A DNA stretch of 64,000 bases from contig ML978172.1 of NCBI GenBank assembly GCA_010015745.1, positions 248,001-312,000 of the forward strand, in the 5' to 3' direction. Under the pieces are notes generated by a model. It did no database searches, was not told where the DNA came from, and worked only from the letters and a program-made list of their open reading frames with translations. The stretch comes from Setomelanomma holmii. Lineage: Eukaryota > Ascomycota > Dothideomycetes > Pleosporales > Phaeosphaeriaceae. Below are positions 46,225 to 56,913 of this stretch, in pieces. Position 1 is the stretch's first letter. The number at the start of each line of letters is the position of its first letter. Both the position numbers and the translations under genes were made by a program.

Positions 46225-46883
46225 CGAGTAATTGTTGCTTCATGTTATTACATGAAGTTAGATGTCTTATGACCAGATTTAATAATTGTTCGAGAAAGTG
46301 TGGTTAAGATCATGGTTTTTGGCGAAAGTTCTGCAGATAATGATTGGACGGGTTCGAACTTGCATATGGTGGAGTCATGCGGCGATCCCATGGGTTGGTG
46401 GAGGGTTAGCGCTTACACACTACTTAGACCCCACTAGAACTTCCCAGCTCCGACTACGCCACAACTTTATCCTTGAACACGACTTTACGACTTACGATTT
46501 ACGACTACGAAGGACACTGAGGATATACGGGCTGACCTTTTACGTTACTTTCGGCGACCCGACATTGTATTCCACGTCGACTGCGAGCGAGAACAAACCA
46601 CGGCGTCGAGCTCCAAAACCAAAGTGCTACGAACACACCACCTTTACCTGCACGGTCCAAGACAACGAGCTCAGTGAGGCTGTACCAGAGTACCTTCGAA
46701 GCTTTCACATCATCATCATCAACGACGATCATTTCATCGCAAGGACATCATATCCATCGCCAACAAAGGACGCAAACCAACCACAACATCGGCCCCAAGA
46801 AATAATCATTCGTCAACACCACAGCTTTATATCCACCTCCAACAGCAGCAAATCCACCCAACCACGCACATCAACCACCGATA
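46225..46883. other. intergenic, 5' flank of the small coiled-coil gene
   Basis: No gene seen. The last 200 bases are CA-rich, as in fungal 5' untranslated regions. Confidence 0.5.
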
Positions 46884-47315
46884 ATGTCCTCCCAAGCCAC
46901 CCCCATAACCCCCGCACGCTTCGCCTCCGCCCTCACCGACCTCCCCATCGACGCCATCTACGCCAAACACGCCGAGCTCCGGAACAACATCACACACATG
47001 GAGTCGTCCAACAAACTGCTCGAAGACTTTGCGCGCGACAACGACGATCGGGATTGCTATGAGGCGCTCTTGGAGAATAGGCAGGTAATCAAGCGGTTTG
47101 AGGAGAGGATTAAGTTGTTGAAACGGGAGGTTGTTGAGGTTAGGGGGTTGCCTTGGAGGCCGAGGGAGGAGGGCAATGATGCAAAGAAAGTGAATGGGGC
47201 ATTTGATGGGTCGAGTACGACTCTCGTGGGTAGTGAGGGGCAGGAACAAGAGCGGAGGAATGGTGGTGGTGCTGCGGCACAAGGTGGAGATGAGGAAGAT
47301 GGCGTGTTCTTGTGA
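46884..47315 (+). CDS. small conserved fungal coiled-coil protein, unknown function
   Basis: Intronless, 143 residues, starting MSSQATPITPARF. The first 90 residues look helical with regular Leu and Ile (FASALTDLPIDAIYAKHAEL; ENRQVIKRFEERIKLLKREV), suggesting a coiled coil; the tail is a low-complexity Gly/Glu/Asp-rich stretch. I have the impression of similar small proteins in other ascomycetes but cannot name a family. The start is favoured by the CA-rich leader. It has no signal peptide or membrane segment. Confidence 0.7.
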   Translation: MSSQATPITPARFASALTDLPIDAIYAKHAELRNNITHMESSNKLLEDFARDNDDRDCYEALLENRQVIKRFEERIKLLKREVVEVRGLPWRPREEGNDAKKVNGAFDGSSTTLVGSEGQEQERRNGGGAAAQGGDEEDGVFL

Positions 47316-48445
47316 GGGCATGGCATATCTAACGGGACGCATAAGATCTCATGATTGTTCACCCAAGCCAAAAAAACGAGGCTCGGCGTCTTCTTGCTCG
47401 CGATCTGAGTGGGATGATTGATATTACGCACGCTATTCGTGTGAAGGAGGGTACGTCAGAGGACGATGTCTTTCGCACATGTTGCATGCTGATATCTCTT
47501 CAGATTCTGAAGAGAAGGAAAGACCTGTCACGAGAGTGCAGCGTTGGCGAAGCATGTTGTGGGCGACACAACCGACGACCCCAGCTTTCATCTGTCTACA
47601 CATGCTCCGCTAATGAAGGAGTAACTTGGACTCGGAGATATGCCAACTTACTCCCTGTTCCGAGCTTCCGTGTCCAAATTGCCTTTTCAGTCAGTCCTAT
47701 ATTGCGCGATGATACAGGTAAGTGTGTCGAAGCGTATTTGCTCGATCAGGTCCTCAAGTCACTTCGGTTTTGACATTCCACCTTATTTTAGGATGTCATT
47801 AAGTCTTCTGAACCTGGCCGTTTCAGGTAAGAGCATGCATCATCAATTTGTAGTCAATCGTCCATCCATCACAATTGAATGCGTCTCCCAGCCTTGTAAC
47901 CCGGCCTCAGCGCCACTATGCTCAGATCATTGTCGTCGCATGCACTTTAGGTGATGCAGTCTTCTCAAGCTTGTTTCTCAGTACCGTTCCAGCTACAGAG
48001 CAAGCATTATTTTGATCAGCACTGAGTCTTTCGGGTAACAGCGTGCCACCTTAGGTGCAGCTGCGCCTCCTTTCGCGCTAGTACAAGTCCTGGCGGTCTA
48101 TTTGCCTGGACCCGTCGTACATTCCTCACAATCGAACATTCCGAACGGTCAGATCTAGATGATTTTCAACCAAGCTTGCCTAGCCGGGTACGCTCGATCT
48201 ATTTCGTGTGACAAAAGATTCGTATACATTCCGGACAGATATTCACCAAACAAAATGTGCAAATCACAACTGTTACTTATGCAGGTCTATCTATACTTGG
48301 GCAATTCTCTCTGCGTTTGTATCCTGTTCTCGTGCGGCCTCTAGCTGCCTCTAGGAGACTATCCACTCTAATGATCAATGACCTCTAAGCTCGTTTCACT
48401 AAGCCTAGTCTACTCAGGAAAGTAGCCTTTGCTCGCAGGGCAATA
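47316..48445. other. intergenic, no gene recognised
   Basis: More than a kilobase with only short frames. It lies upstream of the dynamin-like relic; no repeat or tRNA seen. Confidence 0.45.
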
Positions 48446-50625
48446 TGAAAAAACCGAGCGGTCTCCGGCTTGAAGGGATCGATGGTCTAAGTGATGAGAA
48501 GCGAGTGCGTGTTCTCGGTGTCATCGACAAAGTTCGGGAACTTGGTATCAGTGAGAATGTTTCTCTGCCTCAAGTATGTGCAAAATGTTAGATCGCCAGT
48601 GGTAAGCTGACCCTATTCAAGCTTGCCGTCATCGGAGATCAGTCTAGCGGAAAGTCGTTACTGCTCGAGGGCATGACGGGGCTGTCATTTCCCATTGCAA
48701 GCGACTTGTGCACGCGCTTTGTAACTCAGATTGTGCTTCGTCGTACATCTCCAGGAGAACAGGGTGTTTGAATCACGATTATCCCCGGGCCGAGTATCCA
48801 AGCGAATGAAGGGGCAAGGCAGCGCTTGCTTGGGTTTCAGCGAGAACTGTCCCCTGAGCATTTTGATGATCGGGTTCTCAAGAACATCTTCGATGAGTTA
48901 CTTTGGTGCCACGTTATGTGAAGAGCTATACTGATATCGCACAGGCTGCAGAATGCATGGGTATACCGGGACCAAGCACCAAGGACTTGGAAAACCTCGA
49001 GAGGAGATTTTCAGACGATATCCTGAAGATTGAGCTTTCTGGACCTCAGCACCATCATCTCAGTGTCGTAGATGTTCCCGGAATGTTTCATAGTGAGTAA
49101 TCGTTGAAAGCGCTACTGGTAACTAAACGCGATTCAAGATTCTACCAAATATCAGACGGACGAAGATCGAGCGATCATTCGTTCATTGATTGACAGGTAT
49201 ATCAACGACAAGCGAACAACCATCCTATAAGTGGAGATCAAGGAGAGTTGCCCAGACTCTGACACTCTACAGGGCAGTCATGGATGCGCGGAACAAGCTT
49301 GCAAATCAAGAGGTGTCCGCTGACTCTGTCATAGGTTCTGCGTATCGCCAACCATGAGGTCGAGAAGCTAACTCATGGTTGGTTCGCTGTAAAGAATCGC
49401 TCGACTCAGGAAATCAAAGACGGTGTTAGGATAGAAGGTCGCCACATGAGTAAGAAGCTGTTCTTTTCCACAGTCACCCACCCCATGGACCACCTTGCGA
49501 CGAGACCGTGTCGGGATACACTAACTCGAATCCTTCCTTGGAGGCTTGCTCTACAGTCATATCCGGGGCGAGTTTCCTGACGTGCTCAAAGAAATCCAGA
49601 AGCTCGCGCTTGACACGCAACGAGAGTTGGAGGTCCTTGGGCCGTCGCGGCAAACGAGCTCAGAGCAGAGGAGATTCCTTACTCGGATCGCAAACACATA
49701 CCAGCAAGGTGCTGCGAACGCGCTGAGCAGAAAATATGACCCTGAACTGGATGTGGATAGTCCTCTCAAGCTACGAATGAATGTACACGAGCTTGGCGAT
49801 AAATTTGCAGAGGCAATGGCACGAAAGGGACACGCGAAGATTTTCCGTACAGTCAAGGGCGTCTTGGACCCCGAATATTCACGTCCCGGCGGCAATAATG
49901 ACAACACGTATCGTCACTCTCGAGGAGCAGAGTTACCTGGAACCGTTCATCCTGTTGTTCTCGAAAGCATGTTTTGTCACCAATCCAGCCCATGGAGAGA
50001 CATTGCTTCGATATACATCCAACGTTTCCTTGCTACCGTCCACGAGTTCAATTGCAAAATACTTGCAGGAACGATTTCCGACAACGACATGAGAGAACAG
50101 CTCCAAGCCAAGCTGTCCCAGGCGGAGGCAGAATTTCGCGGAAGTGCTATAGCTCAGCTCTCGACAGTTCTCAACGATGAGAGGGGTGGAATTCTTCAAA
50201 CCGTGAACCACTACTTTGCGGATACATTGTCTTCAGTCCGTCAAGATCGCATCCTCGCGAGGCTCAGGGCTATGGGGATCCAAGATGGTGCAACTTTCAA
50301 CATGAATGCGGTCTTGAAGGGAGTCCATCTTAGCAACGAGGACCAGGCTGTGAACGACATCCACGACATTCTCAAAGCCTACTACAAGGTCACGATGAAG
50401 CGATTCACCGACAATATAGTGCTTCAGGTTACCGAAAGATATATTCTCGGTCCAGGAGGTCACGTCAAGACTCTTTCCTCGGACCTCATCGGCGAGCTTC
50501 AAGATAACGAGCTGAGGGAGCTTGCGGGCGAAAACTTTGCAACTTCCACTGCGAGGACTGAACTTGCTTTGAGATGTGAACATCTGCAAAAGGCATTGGA
50601 TCTGGCCGAGGAGGTGATCTTCTAG
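48446..50625 (+). pseudogene. dynamin-like GTPase, multiply disrupted
   Basis: From ATG at 48446 the frame reads GLSDEKRVRVLGVIDKVREL, an intron, then the G1 motif GDQSSGKSLLLEGMTGL and the T-containing switch CTRFVTQIVL. TGA at 48769-48771 stops it before IPGPSIQANE. Later pieces in several frames read AAECMGIPGPSTKDLENLER, VVDVPGMFH (G3), STKYQTDEDRAIIRSLIDRY, VMDARNKLANQEV and VEKLTHGWFAVKNRSTQEIK. A final 360-codon frame (49546-50625) holds the stalk and a GED-like end. The splice between 48900 and 48950 and the join near 49230-49275 do not work in frame. It resembles Mx/Vps1-type dynamins expanded in filamentous fungi. The intact long 3' frame might still be transcribed, but the GTPase half is dead. 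Confidence 0.75.
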
Positions 50626-51365
50626 CCAAGATTGGCGTCGCGGAGTGCGATGGCCCTAATTTTCTTTCTTCTCTAGGCGATTCAACATCGCCCGACTCTG
50701 TTGGAAGCCAATTCCCCAAGTGTATGGTCATTAGTTTTAGACGTTTCCTACCCTTCTGAGTGCCCACTGGTCGAGCTTCTACTCGAAATCTGCTGTTTCA
50801 ACACTGCTACGTTTTGGAGTTTCGAGTCAAAGCTTTTTCAGATTACATCTACAGTCATTATCGAATACTCTCAGGTCGTCGAATACTGCTCCATTTCTAC
50901 TTGTTTCGCCCGGCAACCTGAGGCTGCTTTCCTGAGTAGACTAGGCTTAGTGTAACGAGCTCAGACGTCACTGACTATTTGAGTATGGAATACTACAGGG
51001 CGAGACTGCGGTGCGAGGTGCTTCTGCTTTTCAAAAAAGGTGACGCTGTCCGTGGGAATTTGTGATGCTTTGTCAAAGGGCTCGTGTTGGCTTTCTTCAT
51101 GTGGAACAAAAGCCCACTCACCTCCTTCTGGCCGCAGACAGTGAAGGAAGGCACGCCGTGGCTCGTGTGTGGCAGTTGCCGTCCGTGGACAGAGCGGGAA
51201 GGCGCAGAGCTGGATTGCTGTAACAAGCGAGACTCGGTCCGGATCCAGTAAAAAGAAAGCAATAAATTCTGGTGTCGAACAAGATTTCCCCCGCTCAATT
51301 TGCTTCGAATACCGGTCTTCGACTCGACGTCTTCGTCGCTATGTCGCACCACCGTGATCATCTCT
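50626..51365. other. intergenic, no gene recognised
   Basis: 3' flank of the dynamin-like relic and of the surface-protein gene. Short frames only. Confidence 0.5.
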
Positions 51366-51848
51366 CTACAACATCACACCCGCAAACACGGACACAACAA
51401 TCATCCCCAACATCCCCAACCCCGCCTTACTCACCCCCTGCGGCACCACGACCGGCGCCGCCCCGGTACTCGAACTCGCACGCGCACTGCCCGTCCCACT
51501 AGCACTCCTCGTTGCCGACGCACTCCCACTCGGCTTCCCCGTCGCGCTCGCCGTATTGTTCCCATTACAAAAAATACTCCCCGGACTCACACCATTATCC
51601 TGAAAACACTTCTGTAGGTCCGCAACCGTCTGTTGTACAGAGAGACAGTAGTATCCGCACGCGCCGTTGAACTGCTCAACGGGGGCGGATTTGCAGCATT
51701 TTGTAAAGGCGTCGGAGGTATTGGACGGGATGCCTTGCGTGCTGCCGACGGCACAGGCGACGTCGGTGGTGGGGAAGCGCGAGAAGTCGGCGGTGGAGCA
51801 GGATGTGCTGCTTGCGGAAGGGGTGGTGGAGGTTGCTACGGATGACAT
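51366..51848 (-). CDS. Cys-rich, Ser/Thr-rich surface protein with a GPI-type C-terminus
   Basis: Intronless frame of 160 residues from ATG at 51848. A Ser/Thr-rich start is followed by a domain with about eight cysteines (CSTADFSRFPTTDVACAVG; CCKSAPVEQFNGACGYYC; CFQDNGV), then a Ser/Ala/Gly linker and a hydrophobic C-terminus (GLGMLGMIVVSVFAGVML) after small residues, as in GPI-anchored fungal wall proteins. No signal peptide is visible at this start, although the layout expects one, so a small upstream exon may be missing. The role is unknown. Confidence 0.65.
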   Translation of the reverse strand: MSSVATSTTPSASSTSCSTADFSRFPTTDVACAVGSTQGIPSNTSDAFTKCCKSAPVEQFNGACGYYCLSVQQTVADLQKCFQDNGVSPGSIFCNGNNTASATGKPSGSASATRSASGTGSARASSSTGAAPVVVPQGVSKAGLGMLGMIVVSVFAGVML

Positions 51849-51978
51849 GGTTGTGATTAAGGAGGTCTGGTCGGATGGTAGATTGAAGTTTGAAAGAGTG
51901 GCCTGGAGAGCTCACGTCGTCTGTTCAAGAAGCGAGGGTTGAAGTTTAGTAGAAGCGAATGTGTTTGTGCGCTGTTTG

Positions 51979-52005
51979 CTGGTGTAAGTGGTGTAAGTGG
52001 TGTAA
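51979..52005 (+). repeat. three tandem copies of a 9-base unit
   Basis: TGGTGTAAG is repeated twice and then once more with the last base changed, in the region upstream of the surface-protein gene. Confidence 0.8.
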
Positions 52006-52570
52006 TGTCAATTGTAGAACCAAAATCGTGCGACGATCAGAATAAATCTTGGTGGCACCAGCGCACTGTCACCATTAGCTCCTGTAACCCCATATTTTCA
52101 GCCAGCGCCATCGTCTTGGTTTCGCCCAGCAGCCCAGCTCGTGGCTGTGAGGGAGCGTGGCTCCACTGCGCGCCGTTGCTCAGGGGATCCATTCGTGCCA
52201 TTGGAGTCTATTTTTGGCTCACGATGACGATGGACTCGGATCATGATTGCCGAGCCATTCTTCTTGCTTTACCTTTGCGGCTGAGGACTGGCATAACGGC
52301 GGAGCCGGTGCAAGCTGTAATTGACAAGGTTTGAGCTGGGTGAGGTGAGGTCAGACGGGTGGCGTGGGTGCAAAAGCTGAAGAAGGAAAGCGTGGGCGGG
52401 CTGCAGGTGGTTGCATTCAGCCCTGCGAAGCGAGCGAAATATGCAGGTGCGAAGTTCATGGTCACATGCAATACGAAGTTTACGAATACTCGAATGCGCT
52501 AATCAATGTTCCAACTTTTGATATATTATGTTTCAAAGGTAGTCCTGCACGAACTTCGGCATATCAACGT
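52006..52570. other. intergenic, no gene recognised
   Basis: Upstream side of the surface-protein gene and 3' side of the GH105 gene. Only short frames. Confidence 0.5.
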
Positions 52571-53731
52571 CTACAATCCTGCCTTCTCGATTTCAGTCGC
52601 GGCATACATGAAAGGTCCCGCACCTTTGCCATCGTTGATTGCCAGCGGCACTCCGACGTAGTACTCATAGCTCGCACTTCCGCTCAAACTACCAACCTCG
52701 ACAGTGCCAGTCCAGCTCAGCGTGCCGTTCTTCTCGTACTGCACAAATTCATCGACCATCAGATCCCAGGCCTTCAGGGCGGTGGTCCTGTAAGCTGCAT
52801 CCAATAGACCAAGCCTGATGCCCTTCAGGTACGAGTAGGTGAACATGGCGGTTGCGCTCGACTCGATGTAGTTGCGCGCCTCGCCAGGGTATGGCTCGTC
52901 CATGATCAACCACCATCCGCCACCGATGTCCTGCGCCTTCTTCAAGCCATCAGCTAGAGTGGTGAGGTAGCCCTTAAGTTTGGCATGTCCGGGATGCGAC
53001 TTGGGGAAGACCTCGAGAACTTCGACCAGCGCAACGAAGTACCAGCCAACTGCGCGGTCCCACACGTGTGGTGAGGCGCCAGTGACAGGGTTGGCCCAGA
53101 CAGTCGACTTGTCCTCGCTGTAGCCGTGCTGCAAGAGGTTCGACGTATGGTTACGGCAATGTTCCTCGATCAGATCGAATTGCAGGGTAATGTCGTTCCA
53201 GGCAGTGATGTTCTGCGGCTCGAAGTAAAATGTGTATGTCGCGTAGAATGTGTCGGCCATGTAGATGCCATCCAACCACATCTGGTTTCTGTAGGTCGGT
53301 GCACGATGCCAGAATCCTCCGGTGGGCGTCCGCGGCCACCTGTCGAGCTGGTCGCGGAGTCCCTTAGCTGCGATCTCGTACTTCTTCTCTTTGCGTCCTT
53401 CCGAGTTCCAGAAGTAGAGGATATTGTTGCCCATTCGAATGTCGTCGAGTGTGTAGTAGGTCGCATTCCAGCCGACGAGCGTGCCGTTTGCCAACACGAG
53501 AGAAGAGATCGCCATTGAGGCATACGACAGAAGCTCCGAATCATTCTGTGTAGTCGCGGCCTTCTGAATGCCCTCGTGAATGACTGCTTGTACGTAGTGG
53601 TTGTTCAGTTTCTGGCCTTTCGACAAAAATGATGATGCCATCCATGTCGAGAAAGGTTTCGTCGCATTGGGTGCTGCGAGCGTTGAGCTTGCGCTGGCGA
53701 GAAGCGCCAGGGACAGGGTTTGAAGATGCAT
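52571..53731 (-). CDS. glycoside hydrolase family 105, unsaturated rhamnogalacturonyl hydrolase, secreted
   Basis: Intronless, 386 residues from ATG at 53731; an upstream in-frame non-ATG extension is ignored. MHLQTLSLALLASASSTLAA is a clear signal peptide. GH105 enzymes remove the 4,5-unsaturated galacturonic acid left at the end of pectin fragments by lyases. The domain shows GGFWHRAPTYRNQMWLDGIY, with the likely catalytic Asp154, VWDRAVGWYFVALVEVLEVF and SSATAMFTYSYLKGIRLG, all seen in YteR-like proteins, on an (alpha/alpha)6 barrel. N-glycosylation sequons are common. It suggests growth on plant pectin. Confidence 0.92.
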   Translation of the reverse strand: MHLQTLSLALLASASSTLAAPNATKPFSTWMASSFLSKGQKLNNHYVQAVIHEGIQKAATTQNDSELLSYASMAISSLVLANGTLVGWNATYYTLDDIRMGNNILYFWNSEGRKEKKYEIAAKGLRDQLDRWPRTPTGGFWHRAPTYRNQMWLDGIYMADTFYATYTFYFEPQNITAWNDITLQFDLIEEHCRNHTSNLLQHGYSEDKSTVWANPVTGASPHVWDRAVGWYFVALVEVLEVFPKSHPGHAKLKGYLTTLADGLKKAQDIGGGWWLIMDEPYPGEARNYIESSATAMFTYSYLKGIRLGLLDAAYRTTALKAWDLMVDEFVQYEKNGTLSWTGTVEVGSLSGSASYEYYVGVPLAINDGKGAGPFMYAATEIEKAGL

Positions 53732-53832
53732 TTTGAACGATCGATATCGACAAGCTCGCAATACCAAGAATCTCAGCTGGGAAACAAGAAGCGAATGCCC
53801 CGGCTAAGGCATTCGTACATCGTTGCGCAGTC

Positions 53833-53839
53833 TTATATA
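53833..53839 (-). promoter_or_regulatory. TATA box of the GH105 gene
   Basis: Minus-strand TATATAA about 105 bases before the GH105 ATG. Confidence 0.45.
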
Positions 53840-54519
53840 CACCATCACTCTGCTGGTTCAAATGTTTTGCCAAGCGCACTGTTCTGTCACCCTCAATCTA
53901 TATCCATGAATGACTACGCCGCAACGGCCCGTGTGCACTCCACCTGCATCCCTTCCGCGCAGCCGATGAAATTGCCACGGGCGGGGCATTGCTTCATGCG
54001 GTCGACATTGGCAGATGGTGGGAATCTTGGCGAAGCATCGGCAACGGAGAAATTGGCGATTGGAGGATGCGGATGATCGTAAGGATGCGATCGACCGGGG
54101 GGCTCGCCTTAATCGCGAGCGAGGGTGCTTGTTATCGCATGGCGGAGCTTGAAGAGTGTCGTTTACGGACGAAGTGCTGACAATGCTATATTTCCGAGTC
54201 GGACTTGTCGTGTTTGAAGTTTCGTGGAAGGATTGAAGAAGGAGCGCGGAGCTCGTTTGCCCTACCGGTACCTTCGCATCCGCGCCCTTCCTGCAGCAAT
54301 TCGCATGTTGCTTCGCTGCAGACTGTCATACTCGCAGCATCGCGATGCTCCCAGAGGAAAATGCTGCAAGTCGAGAGGGAAGTTGTCGGCCTCAGCACAG
54401 TAGTCGTGAAAATTGGCAGAGGCAGCGTTCATGATGCAAACGTCCCATTGCGGCTTCGCTTCCGCATTGCTTCGTCTTCTCAGTCCAACGTTCTCTCCCC
54501 CATCTAACACGCAGCCCAC
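53840..54519. other. intergenic between GH105 and the DUF3605 gene
   Basis: Divergent region; the open frames are not protein-like. No motif recognised. Confidence 0.45.
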
Positions 54520-55335
54520 ATGATATCTTCTCTTATACCCAAAACTTCACGGACGTCATCTTTGCATAGGTCTTTCTATCTCAGTCTCTCTTCCAGACTT
54601 CTCACTGTCAATCGCCTTCATCAACTCGCCATGCCCCCACCCTTCCAACCGGACTCATCCTCCCTCCCCTCCATCTTCCAAGCAACTTGGAAAGCAAACC
54701 CAGACCCAAACGCCCTCCCCTTCGATTCAGACGATCCACCATTCGCACTCACAGCAATCGACTGGCGCCAACTCCGTCTCACCGATGCCGAATTCACACC
54801 ACATTCCTGGGCAAATCTACATCACCTCATCTCGACGAATCGACTAGACGAGCTAAAGCGCTGGCCAAGTGCATTGAAGGCGTATCTAGCATGGACTGCG
54901 CACGTGAAAGAAAAGTATGGAAGTGTGACGGAGTATTTGTTGCAGCAGCGATTGTTTTGGGAACCGCTTCAAGACGGCACGGGTGCATTGAAGTTTCATG
55001 TCAAGCACGCAACGCCCTTTGCACATCCTGATGATTATGAGACTCTACGCAACGATTGGACGTATGCATTTGAGCCTAGAATCAAGCATATTGTCGTGTG
55101 GTTGAAGCAGCGACTGCCGGTGGATGGTGAAGGCGCGCTCAATGAGGAAGGGCAGAACATGGTACGTAATTTTGTGGAAGTTGAGTTTAGGCGGAAAGCT
55201 GGGGAGCAAAAGGAGGGGAGTAAGGTCATTTGGTTCAAGAATACGACAAACTTGCAGAGTGTGAGGAGCTTAGAGCATATCCATGTGCTGGTAAGGGATG
55301 TGGACGAGGATATTCTGGAGCAGTGGATGCGATGA
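54520..55335 (+). CDS. DUF3605 protein (N-acetylglucosamine-induced protein 1-like)
   Basis: Intronless, 271 residues from ATG at 54520; the ATG at 54631 (MPPPFQPDS) is also possible and would drop an N-terminus that is Ser/Arg-rich and could be a presequence. The family core is visible: DDYETLRNDWTYAFEPRIKH, IVVWLKQRLPVD, VEVEFRRKAG and VIWFKNTTNLQSVRSLEHIH, with the conserved His-x-His at the end. The biochemical activity is unknown; the name comes from a Candida gene induced by N-acetylglucosamine. No signal or membrane segment beyond the N-terminal uncertainty. Confidence 0.85.
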   Translation: MISSLIPKTSRTSSLHRSFYLSLSSRLLTVNRLHQLAMPPPFQPDSSSLPSIFQATWKANPDPNALPFDSDDPPFALTAIDWRQLRLTDAEFTPHSWANLHHLISTNRLDELKRWPSALKAYLAWTAHVKEKYGSVTEYLLQQRLFWEPLQDGTGALKFHVKHATPFAHPDDYETLRNDWTYAFEPRIKHIVVWLKQRLPVDGEGALNEEGQNMVRNFVEVEFRRKAGEQKEGSKVIWFKNTTNLQSVRSLEHIHVLVRDVDEDILEQWMR

Positions 55336-55584
55336 CAAGTTCCCACTGGTGACGGTGCACCGAATGAAGGTATGTCCTATGACCCACCAATATCAACGGA
55401 AAGTGCACGGTCTCTAGTCATTGGGTTGCACTTAGCTTTCACATGATATTCATGTCGCTAATGGTAGCTCTTAAGCATTCAGATAGTCGACTTTTCGAAG
55501 TGTTGGTCATCGGTGCTTCGGAATGACAGAGCCTACACAGTCAACATTGTGACACTACCACTTCTTGACTCGACGAACCGACAA

Positions 55585-55590
55585 TATAAG
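55585..55590 (+). promoter_or_regulatory. TATA-like box upstream of the SRR1-like gene
   Basis: TATAAG about 125 bases before the ATG at 55713. Confidence 0.35.
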
Positions 55591-55712
55591 TCTCGCAAGC
55601 CATATATCACAGCATCAATCAAAATTGCACATCTTCTCAATCAAACAACAACTCTAGTTCATTTATACTCCTTCTCATCCTCCAGCATACTTGGTTCGGT
55701 AATTCACACACA

Positions 55713-56445
55713 ATGACCGGTACATCGCCACAGTTGACAGCTAATCAAGCCCAGGAATGCTGTCGCCCTGACCTGCTCGTAGAGTATATGGAGCGAAAAG
55801 AGCACTGGGAAAAGTCAGCATTATGCAAGAAGCTCCAAGACCACATAACAGAAAACGCGAAAAAGATGAGGCGTGTCGATGTGATCCTTTGCACAGACAT
55901 GGGACCACTAAGCTGGCCCCAGGCATTCTTACAATACACGGCCACGGCCATCATTCGAGACACCCTTCGAGATGCGCAGAAAAACGACCAAATCTTAGTC
56001 ATCGCCCCATATCCCCAACAAGAGAAACAGCCAGTTCTGCGAGCTGTGTAAAAATACCTTGGACATTGTGTTCGACTTTGGACATGGGCAACTTCCTCCC
56101 GACTTACTCACCAAGCATACCATGGTATTCTCCCCTAATGTCGACAGCTACGCTCCCAGAGCCACCATACACATGCTGCAACACGTTGGAGGTCCCGCGG
56201 CTATGGTCTGCGACCACGTGCGGAGTGACGGAAGCGAGAACGAAATATTCGAGGATGCTTCCAGTCCACGTCTGCTAGAGTGGGCACAGGATTGCGAAAA
56301 GGCGCGGCGATACTTTGATTTGGATGATGCACTCATCGAAATAGACCTCAATCTGTTCGACGGGACAGAAAAGGCGCCCTCGCTGGAGACGTTTGGGTTG
56401 CTCTGGAACGGCGGGGCGGCGCGGTATTACTGGGCGACGGCTTGA
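55713..56445 (+). pseudogene. SRR1-like domain protein, frameshifted
   Basis: The first frame (55713-56051) reads VDVILCTDMGPLSWPQAFLQ and ILVIAPYPQQEKQ, matching the SRR1-like domain, which opens with a glycine/leucine loop. The continuation CELCKNTLDIVFDFGHGQLP and TMVFSPNVDSYAPRATIH then lies in another frame up to 56445. The switch falls at about 56028-56034, where CAGCCAG is seen; removing four bases would join EKQ to FCELC. No splice sites explain it. The family founder is linked to circadian signalling in plants; the fungal role is unknown. I call it a pseudogene; a sequencing error is the alternative. Confidence 0.65.
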
Positions 56446-56649
56446 GCTGTTCATGTAGTTACTTGGTGAGAATGAGTTCTGTACAATCTACGTATCTTCC
56501 TGAGAGAAGGTTCAAGGTATATCTTGGCTTGAAGGTCTGACTTGGTCACTCGTTTCGCGCATGCCACTCACATTGTCTTTACTGAACCTGCCTGGCTTGA
56601 TCTGCGCTTACCCTGATACTATCCACAAGCATATTGTAGACTGCGAGCA
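56446..56649. other. 3' flank of the SRR1-like gene
   Basis: Nothing further recognised. Confidence 0.5.
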
Positions 56650-56913
56650 ATGATTGCATACATGGAAGCAGAGCTTGAGGTACGTGATCACCGTATACCG
56701 GCAATGTGTAAGTATGAGCAGAAGGTACCATCACTGGGGAAGCAAGACAAGGCAAAGAGGAAAGAGGTGAGGCAGATAGTAGAGAACATCACAAGCATGA
56801 TAAGAGAGCAGTGAAGAAGTGAGTGATGTTGTGGACAATGGATTCACTGATGTTGAGCCTCTGAGTTCGAACCATGCAAATCCAACTCTTCAGTCGAGCA
56901 AAGCTCTTGACTG
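56650..56913 (+). other. unidentified coding-like remnant
   Basis: A 54-codon frame (56650-56814) rich in Lys, Arg and Glu, reading MIAYMEAELEVRDHRIPAM and ending MIREQ, is followed in another frame by a protein-like stretch near 56822-56913 (VVDNGFTDVEPLSSNHANP). They look like two broken pieces of one protein, possibly a mobile-element product, but I recognise no family. Confidence 0.3.

Noticed and set aside
51272..51617. Plus-strand frames antisense to the surface-protein gene
   Set aside because: They are Pro/Arg/His-rich shadows of the Ser/Ala/Gly-coding minus strand.
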